Origin: JBCBRD01 sp039819785
GTDB taxonomy: Bacteria; Pseudomonadota; Alphaproteobacteria; Rhizobiales; Hyphomicrobiaceae
Length of the DNA: 64,000 nucleotides
Assembly (NCBI GenBank): GCA_039819785.1
Contig: JBCBRH010000005.1
Span: 66,795 to 130,794 of the forward strand
Direction: 5' to 3'
Position numbers and translations under genes: made by a program. The notes beneath the pieces are model-generated. The model searched no databases and was not told the DNA's origin. It was given only the letters and a program-made list of their open reading frames with translations. Below are positions 49,748 to 57,990 of this stretch, piece by piece (position 1 is the stretch's first letter; every line of letters starts with the position of its first letter).

Positions 49748-52291
49748 CTAACCCACCTCCGCACCTCGCGTGGGTTCAGCAGTCGCCCCATCCAGAAGCC
49801 GTGTCTCAACCCTGTCGGAAGGTGCATCCACGGCCACGCCGTTCTCCGGCAGGCGCACGGTCACCCGTGTCCCCACACCTGGCGCGCTCTCCAGCACCAT
49901 CCGGCCGCCATGCAGTTCAACAAGGCTGCGCACGAGCGACAAACCAAGTCCGGCGCCGCGATGTTTCATACCGCGGCTGTTGCTTTCAAACCGGTCGAAC
50001 ACACGCTGCTGCGCCTCCTTCGGAATGCCGACCCCATGATCTTGAACCTGGAACACCATGTCACCGGCTTCGCGCCAGCATGTCAGCAGCACCGCGCCGC
50101 CTTCCTTGGAAAAGCCAACGGCGTTGGACAACAGGTTATAGAGGACTTGCCGGACACGCGCTTCGTCCGCCTTGAACGTCGTGACGTCATCGGCAATCGC
50201 GACGTCGAGCGTCAGTTGCGCCCGGACAGCCCGCTCGCGCACGCCGGTCAGGATGCGGTTCAGCAGGTCGCGAACCTGGATCGTGTTAACGTCCAATTCA
50301 ACGGAGCCTGCGTCGATCGTTGCAAGGTCGAGAATGTCGTCGATAATCGCCAGCAGGGTCTTCGATGAGAAGCTGATATCGTTGAGATATTCATGCTGCT
50401 TGGTGTTGAGCGCGCCAATGGCTGGACTGCCCAGCAGCTCACTGAACCCAATGATGTTGGTCAGGGGTGTACGCAGTTCATAGGAGACATGGCCAATGAA
50501 CTGGTTCTTCAGTTTGTCTCCAGCCACCAACGCTTCGTTACGCTCCAAAAGCGCACGCTCGTAGCGCTTTGATACCGTCACGTCAGCAAACGTAACGAGG
50601 GTGGCACCGTCGGGAAGCGGCGTTGTTGCGTAGTCGATCACCGATTGATCGTCCCGCAGTTCTTGACCCTCCGCGGACGAACGTTGGTCGGAAATGCTCG
50701 TCACGATCGTTTTGAGGTCGCGCCAACATGCCGAACTGGGGAAGCGGCCCTTAATGTGTGCGATCAGCCGTTCAATATGCGGTTCATCGCGCAGGAAACC
50801 ATCATCAAACCCCCAGATCGATGCGAACGCACTGTTGTGCAGTTTCAACCGACCATCAGTTGCGAAGACCACGACACCTTCTTTCAGGCTGTCGATTGTC
50901 TCACTCTGCACGCGCCCCAAGGCGTTGAACTGGCTTTCAAGCGCCAACCTTTCGGTTTCGTCGACGTAGAGGTGCGTGACGCCGCCATCGGGCCGCTGTT
51001 CCACGATGACGTGAACGATTTGCCCGCCGGGGATGTGCCACCAGTCATCGCGCTCGCTGCCATCATCGGGTTCGCGCAGGAACTCAGATCGCCATTGGGG
51101 ATAGTTCACAACTTCCGGCAGTCGTCCGTTGGCACGCAACCGGTCAAGCACATCTGAATCGCTTGGCCCCGTGTTCAACCAAGCAGGCTCAAGTTCCCAA
51201 AGGTCCTTGAACGCTTCATTATAGAACACCAGCTTGCGCTCTCGGTTGTAAATCGAAACGGCCGTTGCCACGCGATCCAGTGTGCGGTCAAAGGCTGCAA
51301 CCTGCCGGTCAAGTTCGCCTTGCGCAGTTTCAAGCGCTGCAATGTCGATGGCAACACCTGCCGCACCATTCTTGAGGCCGACCACGATGACATCGTGGCT
51401 GCGCTTCTCGCCATTCAAAATCAGCGACAGTCGTTTGCGAAACAGATCGCCTGCGCGCAAGCTCTTGAGAACTGAGGCGCGCTGACGCTGCTCGAGGAGT
51501 TGGACCTGTCGCTCAATAGCTTCGGTATCGCTTTCGACCTCAACGGCTTCTGTGTAGGCGTTGTTCACCCAGACGATCGCACCCGTCTCATCCGTCAACC
51601 AGGCAGGCATCGGAAGCGCATTAAGCAACGCGCGGCTGGATGCGATATCCCGGGCAAGGTTTTGATGCTCATCGATAATGCGCGAGACATCTTTCTTGTA
51701 GCCAGCGATATCGCGGATGCGGACCACAGCACGCCCGCCGGCCGCTCGGCCATCTGCCTCCAGAGCTGAACCGACGCGGGTTTTAATGATCATGTTGAAG
51801 GGAGTGCCGTTTCCCAGCAAAGCTGAAAGTGCAGCTTTGAGGTTCGTGGCGGAGCGCTGATCAAGCCATTCACCAAAGCGCAGCAATGCGTCTTCCGTTT
51901 CGGGTAGGCCTGGAACCTGCGTGAGACTGTGGCTGACAACCTGTAGGCGAGATGGGTGCCCCCAGAACAAGAGTGTCTGCGGCTCCGCATTCACCACCGC
52001 TTCGATCATGGATAGACGTTTGCGCAGGTCGACATTCGTCGCGTGAGCGGCTTGGAGCGCTCGCCGTCCCGAACGGAGCGCCCGCCAGACGAAGATACAG
52101 GCCAGGATTCCGCAACCCGCCACGAGCCCGATTAGCGCGATGCGCGATAGCCCGATGGTGCGCATGCCTTCGGGGCTCGCCTGTGCGACGCCAAGCGTCA
52201 AAACCAGCGCACAAGCGATGCTGGCAAGCAGAAGCATCATGAGTTCGTTGCGGGTAGTGCGAGCCGTGGATTTTGAAACCGGTAATGTCAT
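49748..52291 (-). CDS. Membrane-anchored PAS-domain sensor histidine kinase
   Basis: An 847-residue kinase starting at the ATG at 52291. Two membrane segments lie near 18-37 (MMLLLASIACALVLTLGVAQ) and 51-68 (IALIGLVAGCGILACIFV). Several PAS domains follow: one with ALPMAWLTDETGAIVWVNNA-type sequence near 245, another with TAVSIYNRERKLVFYNEAF near 345 and a third with VVFATDGRLKLHNSAFASIW near 485. The HisKA box is FIGHVSYELRTPLTNIIGFS near 615; the ATPase domain has VLYNLLSNAVGFS, VQDHGVGIPKEAQQ and GAGLGLSLVRSLVELHGG. No response regulator is adjacent. It lies between ahcY and tsaE-amgK, a conserved position in Hyphomicrobiales; signal unknown. Confidence 0.93.
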   Translation of the reverse strand: MTLPVSKSTARTTRNELMMLLLASIACALVLTLGVAQASPEGMRTIGLSRIALIGLVAGCGILACIFVWRALRSGRRALQAAHATNVDLRKRLSMIEAVVNAEPQTLLFWGHPSRLQVVSHSLTQVPGLPETEDALLRFGEWLDQRSATNLKAALSALLGNGTPFNMIIKTRVGSALEADGRAAGGRAVVRIRDIAGYKKDVSRIIDEHQNLARDIASSRALLNALPMPAWLTDETGAIVWVNNAYTEAVEVESDTEAIERQVQLLEQRQRASVLKSLRAGDLFRKRLSLILNGEKRSHDVIVVGLKNGAAGVAIDIAALETAQGELDRQVAAFDRTLDRVATAVSIYNRERKLVFYNEAFKDLWELEPAWLNTGPSDSDVLDRLRANGRLPEVVNYPQWRSEFLREPDDGSERDDWWHIPGGQIVHVIVEQRPDGGVTHLYVDETERLALESQFNALGRVQSETIDSLKEGVVVFATDGRLKLHNSAFASIWGFDDGFLRDEPHIERLIAHIKGRFPSSACWRDLKTIVTSISDQRSSAEGQELRDDQSVIDYATTPLPDGATLVTFADVTVSKRYERALLERNEALVAGDKLKNQFIGHVSYELRTPLTNIIGFSELLGSPAIGALNTKQHEYLNDISFSSKTLLAIIDDILDLATIDAGSVELDVNTIQVRDLLNRILTGVRERAVRAQLTLDVAIADDVTTFKADEARVRQVLYNLLSNAVGFSKEGGAVLLTCWREAGDMVFQVQDHGVGIPKEAQQRVFDRFESNSRGMKHRGAGLGLSLVRSLVELHGGRMVLESAPGVGTRVTVRLPENGVAVDAPSDRVETRLLDGATAEPTRGAEVG

Positions 52292-52465
52292 TGCGCCAGG
52301 AATGGTCCTATGCGGCGATGCGGCAGTGCGAACGCAAGGAACATGAAGCGCAGTTGGGCGCAAAAAGCCTGGAAACAGATGTCTGCGGGAACACGAATCG
52401 TTAACGAAGTATGAATCGCATCAGGCCAACTGGCCAGAGCACGGCTGTCACAACCCTTCCAGAAC

Positions 52466-52500
52466 AAAAAAAGGCGGACGCCCCCTAAATAGTGCCCGCT
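52466..52500 (-). terminator. Possible terminator between ahcY and the sensor kinase
   Basis: On the minus strand GCGGGC and GTCCGC (six pairs, one G-U) flank a 14-nt loop, followed by CTTTTTTTG. It lies past the 122-bp repeats downstream of ahcY and 175 bp before the kinase start. Confidence 0.5.
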
Positions 52501-52582
52501 TCTCACCGTTACAGGTTAAACCCAATTTGGCGTGTCACCCGACAGGTGAACCACCCACAAAAGACCTCAATACCGCACTCCA

Positions 52583-52811
52583 ACCGGGTGCAATCGATGC
52601 GCCCGGCGGGAACAAGTGTGACCCGGCGTGAGCGCCGCACCCGCGTAGGGCCAGGGTTTGCCTTTGCACACCCGCTCGGCCCGTGAGCGAAAAAAGAGCT
52701 TCAAACCGGGCGCAATCGATGCGCCCGGCGGGAACAAGTGTGACCCGGCGTGAGCGCCGCACCCGCGTAGGGCCAGGGTTTGCCTTTGCACACCCGCTCG
52801 GCCCGTGAGCG
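52583..52811. repeat. Tandem duplication of a 122-bp repeat downstream of ahcY
   Basis: ACCGGG(T/C)GCAATCGATGCGC starts at 52583 and again at 52705, exactly 122 bp apart; the following bases are nearly identical up to GCCCGTGAGCG at about 52811, where ahcY ends four bases later. The central core GACCCGGCGTGAGCGCCGC is shared, with one change, with the tandem units beside tRNA-Leu at 10.7-11.3 kb, which also end in a (G)CGTGAG motif. Confidence 0.88.
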
Positions 52812-52814
52812 CAC

Positions 52815-54227
52815 TCAATAGCGATAGTGATCCGGCTTGAATGGCCCTTCCTGGGGAAGATCCAGATAGCTGGCCTGATCATCCGTCATCTCGGTCAGCT
52901 TCACACCGATCTTCTTGAGGTGAAGTCTGGCGACTTTCTCGTCCAGGTGCTTCGGCAATGTCGTAACCGTATCGGTCGTGTACTCGCCGGTATCGCGCTT
53001 CGTCCAAAGCTCGATTTGGGCCAGTGTCTGGTTGGTGAAGGACGCAGACATCACGAACGAGGGGTGACCCATCGCATTGCCCAGGTTCACAAGGCGGCCT
53101 TCAGACAGAAGGATGATGCGCTTTCCATCCGGGAACTCGACCTCATCGACCTGCGGCTTGATGTTGTCCCACTTCATGTTCTTGAGACCTTCGACTTGGA
53201 TTTCGTTGTCGAAGTGGCCGATGTTGCAGACGATCGCCCGGTCCTTCATGGCCCGCATGTGATCGACAGTGATGATGTCTTTGTTGCCTGTCGCCGTGCA
53301 GAAGATATCAGCATGTGGGGCTGCATCTTCCATGGTGACGACTTCATAGCCTTCCATGGCAGCCTGCAACGCACAGATCGGATCGATTTCCGACACCATG
53401 ACCCGGCAGCCCGCCTGCCGCAGTGAGGCTGCGGACCCTTTGCCCACGTCACCGAAACCAGCAACCATGGCAACCTTGCCGGACATCATGACGTCAGTAC
53501 CACGGCGAATGCCGTCCACGAGCGATTCGCGGCAGCCATACAGGTTGTCGAATTTCGACTTTGTGACCGAATCGTTGACGTTAATGGCCGGGAACAGCAG
53601 CTTCCCGTCACGCGCAAGTTGATAAAGCCGGTTCACGCCCGTCGTCGTTTCTTCCGACACACCGCGGATGTTCTTAGCCAGATCGGCGAACCAGCCGGCT
53701 GGTTTTTCAGCCAGCGTCTTCTTCAAGACAGCAAAGAAATGCTCTTCTTCTTCCGAGCCCGGCTTATCCAGGAAGGCTGTGTCGCCTTGTTCGGCGCGCA
53801 GGCCGAGATGGACAAACATGGTGGCGTCGCCGCCATCGTCCAGGATCATGTTTGGCGTTCCACCATCGCTCCACTCCATGGCTTTGCGCGTGAACTCCCA
53901 GTATTCCCTCAATGATTCGCCCTTGTAGGCGAACACAGGTACGCCGCGTTCGGCAACGGCTGCTGCGGCATGGTCTTGGGTCGAGTAGATGTTGCAAGAA
54001 ACCCAGCGGACATCGGCACCAAGTGCTGTGAGCGTCTCAATCAGAACGGCGGTCTGGATGGTCATGTGCAATGAGCCCATGATCCGCGCGCCCTTCAAAG
54101 GCTTGGCCTCACCGTACTCTTCCCGGGTTGCCATCAGACCTGGCATTTCGGTTTCGGCGATGTTGATTTCTTTGCGTCCGTAGCCTGCAAGGCCGATGTC
54201 TTTGACGACGTAATCTGGCTGACCCAT
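52815..54227 (-). CDS. ahcY: Adenosylhomocysteinase
   Basis: Hydrolyses S-adenosylhomocysteine to adenosine and homocysteine, keeping methylation going. The 470-residue protein begins at the ATG at 54227 with AAAGGA upstream. MPGLMATREEYGEAKPLKGA and RIMGSLHMTIQTAVLIETL, then VSCNIYSTQDHAAAAVAERG, NVNDSVTKSKFDNLYGCRES and the NAD-binding MVAGFGDVGKGSAASLRQAG are all diagnostic; the C-terminal KPDHYRY supplies the NAD-contacting Lys and Tyr. The proteobacterial about 40-residue insert is present. I looked for SAH and SAM riboswitch cores in the 250 bp upstream and found none. Confidence 0.97.
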   Translation of the reverse strand: MGQPDYVVKDIGLAGYGRKEINIAETEMPGLMATREEYGEAKPLKGARIMGSLHMTIQTAVLIETLTALGADVRWVSCNIYSTQDHAAAAVAERGVPVFAYKGESLREYWEFTRKAMEWSDGGTPNMILDDGGDATMFVHLGLRAEQGDTAFLDKPGSEEEEHFFAVLKKTLAEKPAGWFADLAKNIRGVSEETTTGVNRLYQLARDGKLLFPAINVNDSVTKSKFDNLYGCRESLVDGIRRGTDVMMSGKVAMVAGFGDVGKGSAASLRQAGCRVMVSEIDPICALQAAMEGYEVVTMEDAAPHADIFCTATGNKDIITVDHMRAMKDRAIVCNIGHFDNEIQVEGLKNMKWDNIKPQVDEVEFPDGKRIILLSEGRLVNLGNAMGHPSFVMSASFTNQTLAQIELWTKRDTGEYTTDTVTTLPKHLDEKVARLHLKKIGVKLTEMTDDQASYLDLPQEGPFKPDHYRY

Positions 54228-54761
54228 TGATTATCCTTTGTTTGGTAGCGCGCTCAGGCCGTGATGTCGCCTGGGCTATGTTTGAGATGGAGCCGGGCAA
54301 AGCGGTCAAGGCCGCGCCACCTGCGATGCTTCAAAATGAACGTCTAATGTCCCAGAATCCGAGGGACGATCGTCCTTGGACGAGCTCTAACCTCAAAAAA
54401 GGCTGCTCCGGTCGGAACGATCCAGCCGTGCTTATACCCGCCGACCGGCATACCTTCAATAACATATAAACAAATCTTTATGTCTCAAGCTGCGACCAAA
54501 TCACGGTGCCGGCTTGAGAATGATGATGATGAGTCAGGGTCCAGCCGTCCGTTGCGCCTGTAAGCATCGGCAAAGCAACGCAGCATGTTTAACAAGAAAT
54601 TTCTGCGTTTGAAGTAATAAGTTTCAAATGCCACCAAATTTATTCATGAGATGTTTTGTACATCAGAATGAAGCGCGGAGTTTTTATTTTAAATTGTTTC
54701 AAACCGTGGGACATAAGGGAAGCAAGACTGCAGAAGATGTGCCAAGAGGCGCACAGTATGA
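54228..54761. other. Divergent intergenic region between ahcY and TadG-like gene
   Basis: A 534-bp region with no gene. The half nearest the TadG-like gene (about 54460-54720) is strikingly AT-rich for this genome. It should contain promoters for both genes; I could not place them or any riboswitch. Confidence 0.45.
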
Positions 54762-56207
54762 GTGAGTAAAGCGATGTCGGAACTAGCCAAAGCTGTGTTG
54801 AAACAGACCGCCAAGGCTGGCAGGAACGCCCATGCTTTCCATGAAAACCAGCGCGGCAGCATTGGCATGTTGATCGGTTTTATGACCTTCATGCTCTTCA
54901 CAACGGTTGGCTTTGCGGTCGACTATGCTCGCTGGCTGGACGCACGCAGTGTGACGCGAAACGCGATCGACTCAGCTGTTCTGGCCGGCGCGCGCGCCTT
55001 GCAGATCAATAGCCTCGAAGTCGACGCCGCCATGCAGGCTGCCCAGAACTATTACAACGCAAACACTACAGACCGGGCGGAGTTGGCCACCGACACGATC
55101 AGCTTCAAAGTGACAGACACCGGCACGGCTGTAACGGCCGAAGGTGAGGCAACTCTCAAAACGCTGGTGTTGAAGCTTGTTGGCATCGATGAAATGCCCC
55201 TCCTCAAGTTGTCGGGTGCCGAGTTTTCCGAAGCCATCCTCGCCGTAGGCGCCAACGCTGAACAAAGCCTCGAGATCGCGCTGATGTTGGACGTCACGGG
55301 ATCGATGGAAGGCGACAAGCTGGACAATATGAAAGCGGCTGCGAAAGATCTGATCGATATCGCGGTGTGGCAAGGTGGTGGTGAACACACATCGCGTGTG
55401 GCACTGGTCCCCTTCGCAACATCCGTGAAGCTTAATCAGGACATGTTCGACAATGTCCTCAAGACGGATTTCGAAGACAACGACGCCATCATCTTCCCGT
55501 TGGGTGTCGGCGTGCCGACGACGTGGTTCAAGGCCGGGCGCTGTATCTCCGAACGCACTGGTACCAGTGCCTACAGCGACGACAAACCCAACAACAATAA
55601 CGATCGTTTCCTGGGCGTCTTCAATCTTGATAACAGCTGTCGGCCAGGAACAGCCGAAGTGGTCCCGCTGACATCGGATAAGGCGTTTCTCAAAAGCCAG
55701 ATTGACGCGTTTACTGCCAACGGCGGCACGGCGGGCCACATCGGAACGGCATGGGCCTGGTATATGCTCTCACCCAAATGGCGTGGCTACGTCCCAGAAG
55801 GCAGCGCACCCCAGGATTACGGCAGGCTGGCCCAGGTGAATTCGGATGGAAAGCCTCTGTTGCAGAAAATCGCCGTGTTGATGACGGACGGCGAGTACAA
55901 CGCTGAGTATTGCTCCAACGGCATCCGTGCAAAACGTCCTGGCAAGGAGTTTTTCACAGGCGATTGTAATCCGGTGAATGGACGCTCCGCCGAACAGGCC
56001 CGCACCCTCTGCGCCAATATGAAAGCCAAGGGCATCACCGTGTACACAGTCGGCTTCCAGCTCCAAAGCGGTGGAGAAGCAGAAGAAACGATGTCAGACT
56101 GCGCAACCTCGGAAGACCATGTTTACACAGCGCAAAGTGGGACACAGCTGCGCCAGTCGTTCCGGGATATCGCGCTCAAGATCTCCGATATCTACCTCAG
56201 CAAGTAA
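54762..56207 (+). CDS. TadG-like pilus-assembly protein with vWA domain
   Basis: A 481-residue protein anchored by one N-terminal membrane segment (about 34-52, IGMLIGFMTFMLFTTVGFAVD) in the TadE/TadG style, followed by the pseudopilin-like helix (RWLDARSVTRNAIDSAVLAGARAL). From about residue 165 a von Willebrand A domain begins with a MIDAS-type LMLDVTGSMEGDKLDNMK, then a Cys-containing loop (RCISERTG), GGTAGHIGTAWAWYML and AVLMTDGEYNAEYC. The start is GTG at 54762 or ATG at 54774; an upstream ATG at 54758 opens a frame that stops after three codons. No other tad gene is nearby, so it is a solitary copy. Confidence 0.85.
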   Translation: MSKAMSELAKAVLKQTAKAGRNAHAFHENQRGSIGMLIGFMTFMLFTTVGFAVDYARWLDARSVTRNAIDSAVLAGARALQINSLEVDAAMQAAQNYYNANTTDRAELATDTISFKVTDTGTAVTAEGEATLKTLVLKLVGIDEMPLLKLSGAEFSEAILAVGANAEQSLEIALMLDVTGSMEGDKLDNMKAAAKDLIDIAVWQGGGEHTSRVALVPFATSVKLNQDMFDNVLKTDFEDNDAIIFPLGVGVPTTWFKAGRCISERTGTSAYSDDKPNNNNDRFLGVFNLDNSCRPGTAEVVPLTSDKAFLKSQIDAFTANGGTAGHIGTAWAWYMLSPKWRGYVPEGSAPQDYGRLAQVNSDGKPLLQKIAVLMTDGEYNAEYCSNGIRAKRPGKEFFTGDCNPVNGRSAEQARTLCANMKAKGITVYTVGFQLQSGGEAEETMSDCATSEDHVYTAQSGTQLRQSFRDIALKISDIYLSK

Positions 56208-56267
56208 TCTGAGACCGGTCGTCTCAACACCGTTGGGATAAGGTCGCCGGCGAGCTTACAGCTCCTA

Positions 56268-56368
56268 GAGCATGTTCAGGAAAAGTGTACGCGGTTTTCC
56301 GCCCGGAACATGCTCCAAATCAAGAGCAAAGAGCCTGCTTTGCGGGTCCACGAAAAGCAAACAGGCTC
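56268..56368. repeat. Third copy of the 48-bp palindromic element with companion hairpin
   Basis: The element at 56268-56315 is identical over 48 bp to the two copies at 32.7 kb, and the GAGCCTG/CAGGCTC hairpin follows at 56331-56368 with different inner sequence. It lies between the converging TadG-like and HPr genes, 60 bp after the former. Confidence 0.88.
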
Positions 56369-56391
56369 GAGTTGTACGCGGGGTTTGCCCA

Positions 56392-56721
56392 TCAATCTGA
56401 GCTATTCGGACCGAGCCCGGAAGTGTCACTCTGGTCTTCGCCAAACCCGTCTTCGACCAACGCAACGAGCGCGTCCAAGGCTTCTGGCCCTTCCCGTCCT
56501 CGTGCCGCAAGATGCAACACGGCACCTGGCCCGGCAGCCAGCATCATCAAACCCATAATCGATGTTCCAAGCACCGACTGGCCGTCACGCGTGACCACAA
56601 CCTCGGCATCGAAAGTCTCGGCGCATTTCACGAATTTTGCCGACGCGCGCGCATGCAGACCCTTGCGGTTGCAAATCGTGACGCGCGCCTCGGGCTTACG
56701 GTTGTTGATGTATTCAGCCAT
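56392..56721 (-). CDS. PTS phosphocarrier protein HPr
   Basis: Phosphocarrier of the phosphotransferase system. The 109-residue protein starts at the ATG at 56721 (the frame extends to 56790 without a conserved start). VTICNRKGLHARASAKFV holds the active His23, and GTSIMGLMMLAAGPG holds Ser54, 31 residues later as in Bacillus HPr (His15/Ser46), the HprK target. The C-terminus is about 15 residues longer than usual. It follows a mannose-type EIIA gene, as in other alphaproteobacteria that use this PTS only for regulation. Confidence 0.93.
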   Translation of the reverse strand: MAEYINNRKPEARVTICNRKGLHARASAKFVKCAETFDAEVVVTRDGQSVLGTSIMGLMMLAAGPGAVLHLAARGREGPEALDALVALVEDGFGEDQSDTSGLGPNSSD

Positions 56722-56825
56722 GGTGGGAGAGAGCAAAGCGAGTGTGGGGTGGAAGCAGGCAAGGGTGACGGTGGGTGAGAGATAAACCAACGGTAGTCGG
56801 AGCCTTAATGGTGTGGCGCAAACCT

Positions 56826-57239
56826 TTACCCGAAGCGTCGCGCACTCGACAATTCCTGACTTGCGATCTTGATGTATTTCCGGCCTGCCTCACCCGCGGC
56901 CTGCACAGCTTCCCCCAACGGCAGTTCTGATCTGACGGTCGCGAGTTTCACCAGGATTGGCAGGTTAATCCCGGCAATCACTTCAACGCCGCTTCCATCC
57001 AGAATAGAGATCGCGAGATTGGATGGCGTCCCCCCGAACATATCGGTGAGGATCACGACACCTTTGCCGGTATCGGTCCGCGCGACAGCCTGCTTGATGT
57101 CTTCGCGCCGTTGGCTCGCATCATCGTCCGGACCGATAGAAATGGTCTCCAGATTTGATTGCGGTCCCACCACATGTTCAAGCGCCTGACGAAATTCCTG
57201 CGCTAAGCCACCGTGCGTGACGATCACCAATCCGATCAT
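56826..57239 (-). CDS. PTS system mannose-type EIIA protein
   Basis: Soluble EIIA of the mannose/fructose family. The 137-residue protein starts at the ATG at 57239: MIGLVIVTHGGLAQEFRQAL with the phosphorylated His9, then GKGVVILTDMFGGTPSNLAI and VEVIAGINLPILVKLATVR, the family's signature strands. In alphaproteobacteria such an EIIA lacks cognate EIIBC permease genes and serves signalling, receiving phosphate from HPr. No permease is present here. It lies between hprK and HPr on the same strand. Confidence 0.93.
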   Translation of the reverse strand: MIGLVIVTHGGLAQEFRQALEHVVGPQSNLETISIGPDDDASQRREDIKQAVARTDTGKGVVILTDMFGGTPSNLAISILDGSGVEVIAGINLPILVKLATVRSELPLGEAVQAAGEAGRKYIKIASQELSSARRFG

Positions 57240-57389
57240 GCCGCATGCCCAATCTGCTTCGAAAACCACGGGTAACAAACACGACGCAACCAGTGATCAC
57301 AACGAAAATCGCCCCGGACGCGATCACTAAAGGTTAAACGGTAGGCTCTGGTCGCCCGGCAAATACGAATGTGGTGGCAGCAACTTAAG

Positions 57390-57938
57390 CTAGTCGTTTG
57401 AGATCTGACGATGCGTCATCGCCATGATGATCTTATCGGGAGCAGACCCCTCGAAAGGGTTGAGCATAAGGCGGGGAAGTCGTTGACCGGCGATCTCAGC
57501 AACCGCCTCGTCCCCATCGGGCAACCGGGCGATGACGGCTTCCGCACAAACGAGATCCACGACCAGATGGACGGTGGCAGTCATAAGGGTTGGGACTTCA
57601 AAGATGCCGACACCGCGAACTTCCAGCAACCCCTTGATGTGATCAGATCCTGCCCGAACGCCCAGGCTGTCGGGCGATTGCATGGTGCCAGGATCGTCGT
57701 TGCCAGCGGCAGGTTCAGGACCAGACAGTTCGACATAGTCATCGCAGATGAGCTGGATCAACGGCGCGCCTGGGCCAACGCCGGACCGCAGGATGAGCCG
57801 AAGCGCCAAATCGGATTTACCACTCCCAGACGCCCCACGGATTAAAACGCCCCGTCCATTTATGCCGACGGCCGTGGCGTGGATGATCTGAGGGCGGAGG
57901 GCACTCCCAATCATGCCAGTATCGCTGTCATCGTGCAT
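57390..57938 (-). CDS. hprK: HPr kinase/phosphorylase, short alphaproteobacterial form
   Basis: Phosphorylates HPr on serine. I start at the ATG at 57938 (182 aa); a longer frame to 58118 overlaps chvG and is not conserved, and an ATG at 57914 is an alternative. The protein keeps only the catalytic half: IHATAVGINGRGVLIRGASG followed by the P-loop GASGSGKSDLALRL, then LICDDYVEL and LEVRGVGIFEVP with the HprK signature, near residue 115. The N-terminal domain of the 310-aa Firmicute enzyme is missing, as usual in this class. It follows chvG by 52 bp. Confidence 0.93.
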   Translation of the reverse strand: MHDDSDTGMIGSALRPQIIHATAVGINGRGVLIRGASGSGKSDLALRLILRSGVGPGAPLIQLICDDYVELSGPEPAAGNDDPGTMQSPDSLGVRAGSDHIKGLLEVRGVGIFEVPTLMTATVHLVVDLVCAEAVIARLPDGDEAVAEIAGQRLPRLMLNPFEGSAPDKIIMAMTHRQISND

Positions 57939-57990
57939 CGGGTCAGAGGGTTGGGTTGGCCCTGGCTGGCCACTATCATCAGCCAACGGA

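Noticed and set aside
54228..54480. SAH or SAM riboswitch upstream of ahcY
   Set aside because: I looked for the conserved cores of the known alphaproteobacterial classes and did not find them; only an ordinary leader with AAAGGA is seen.
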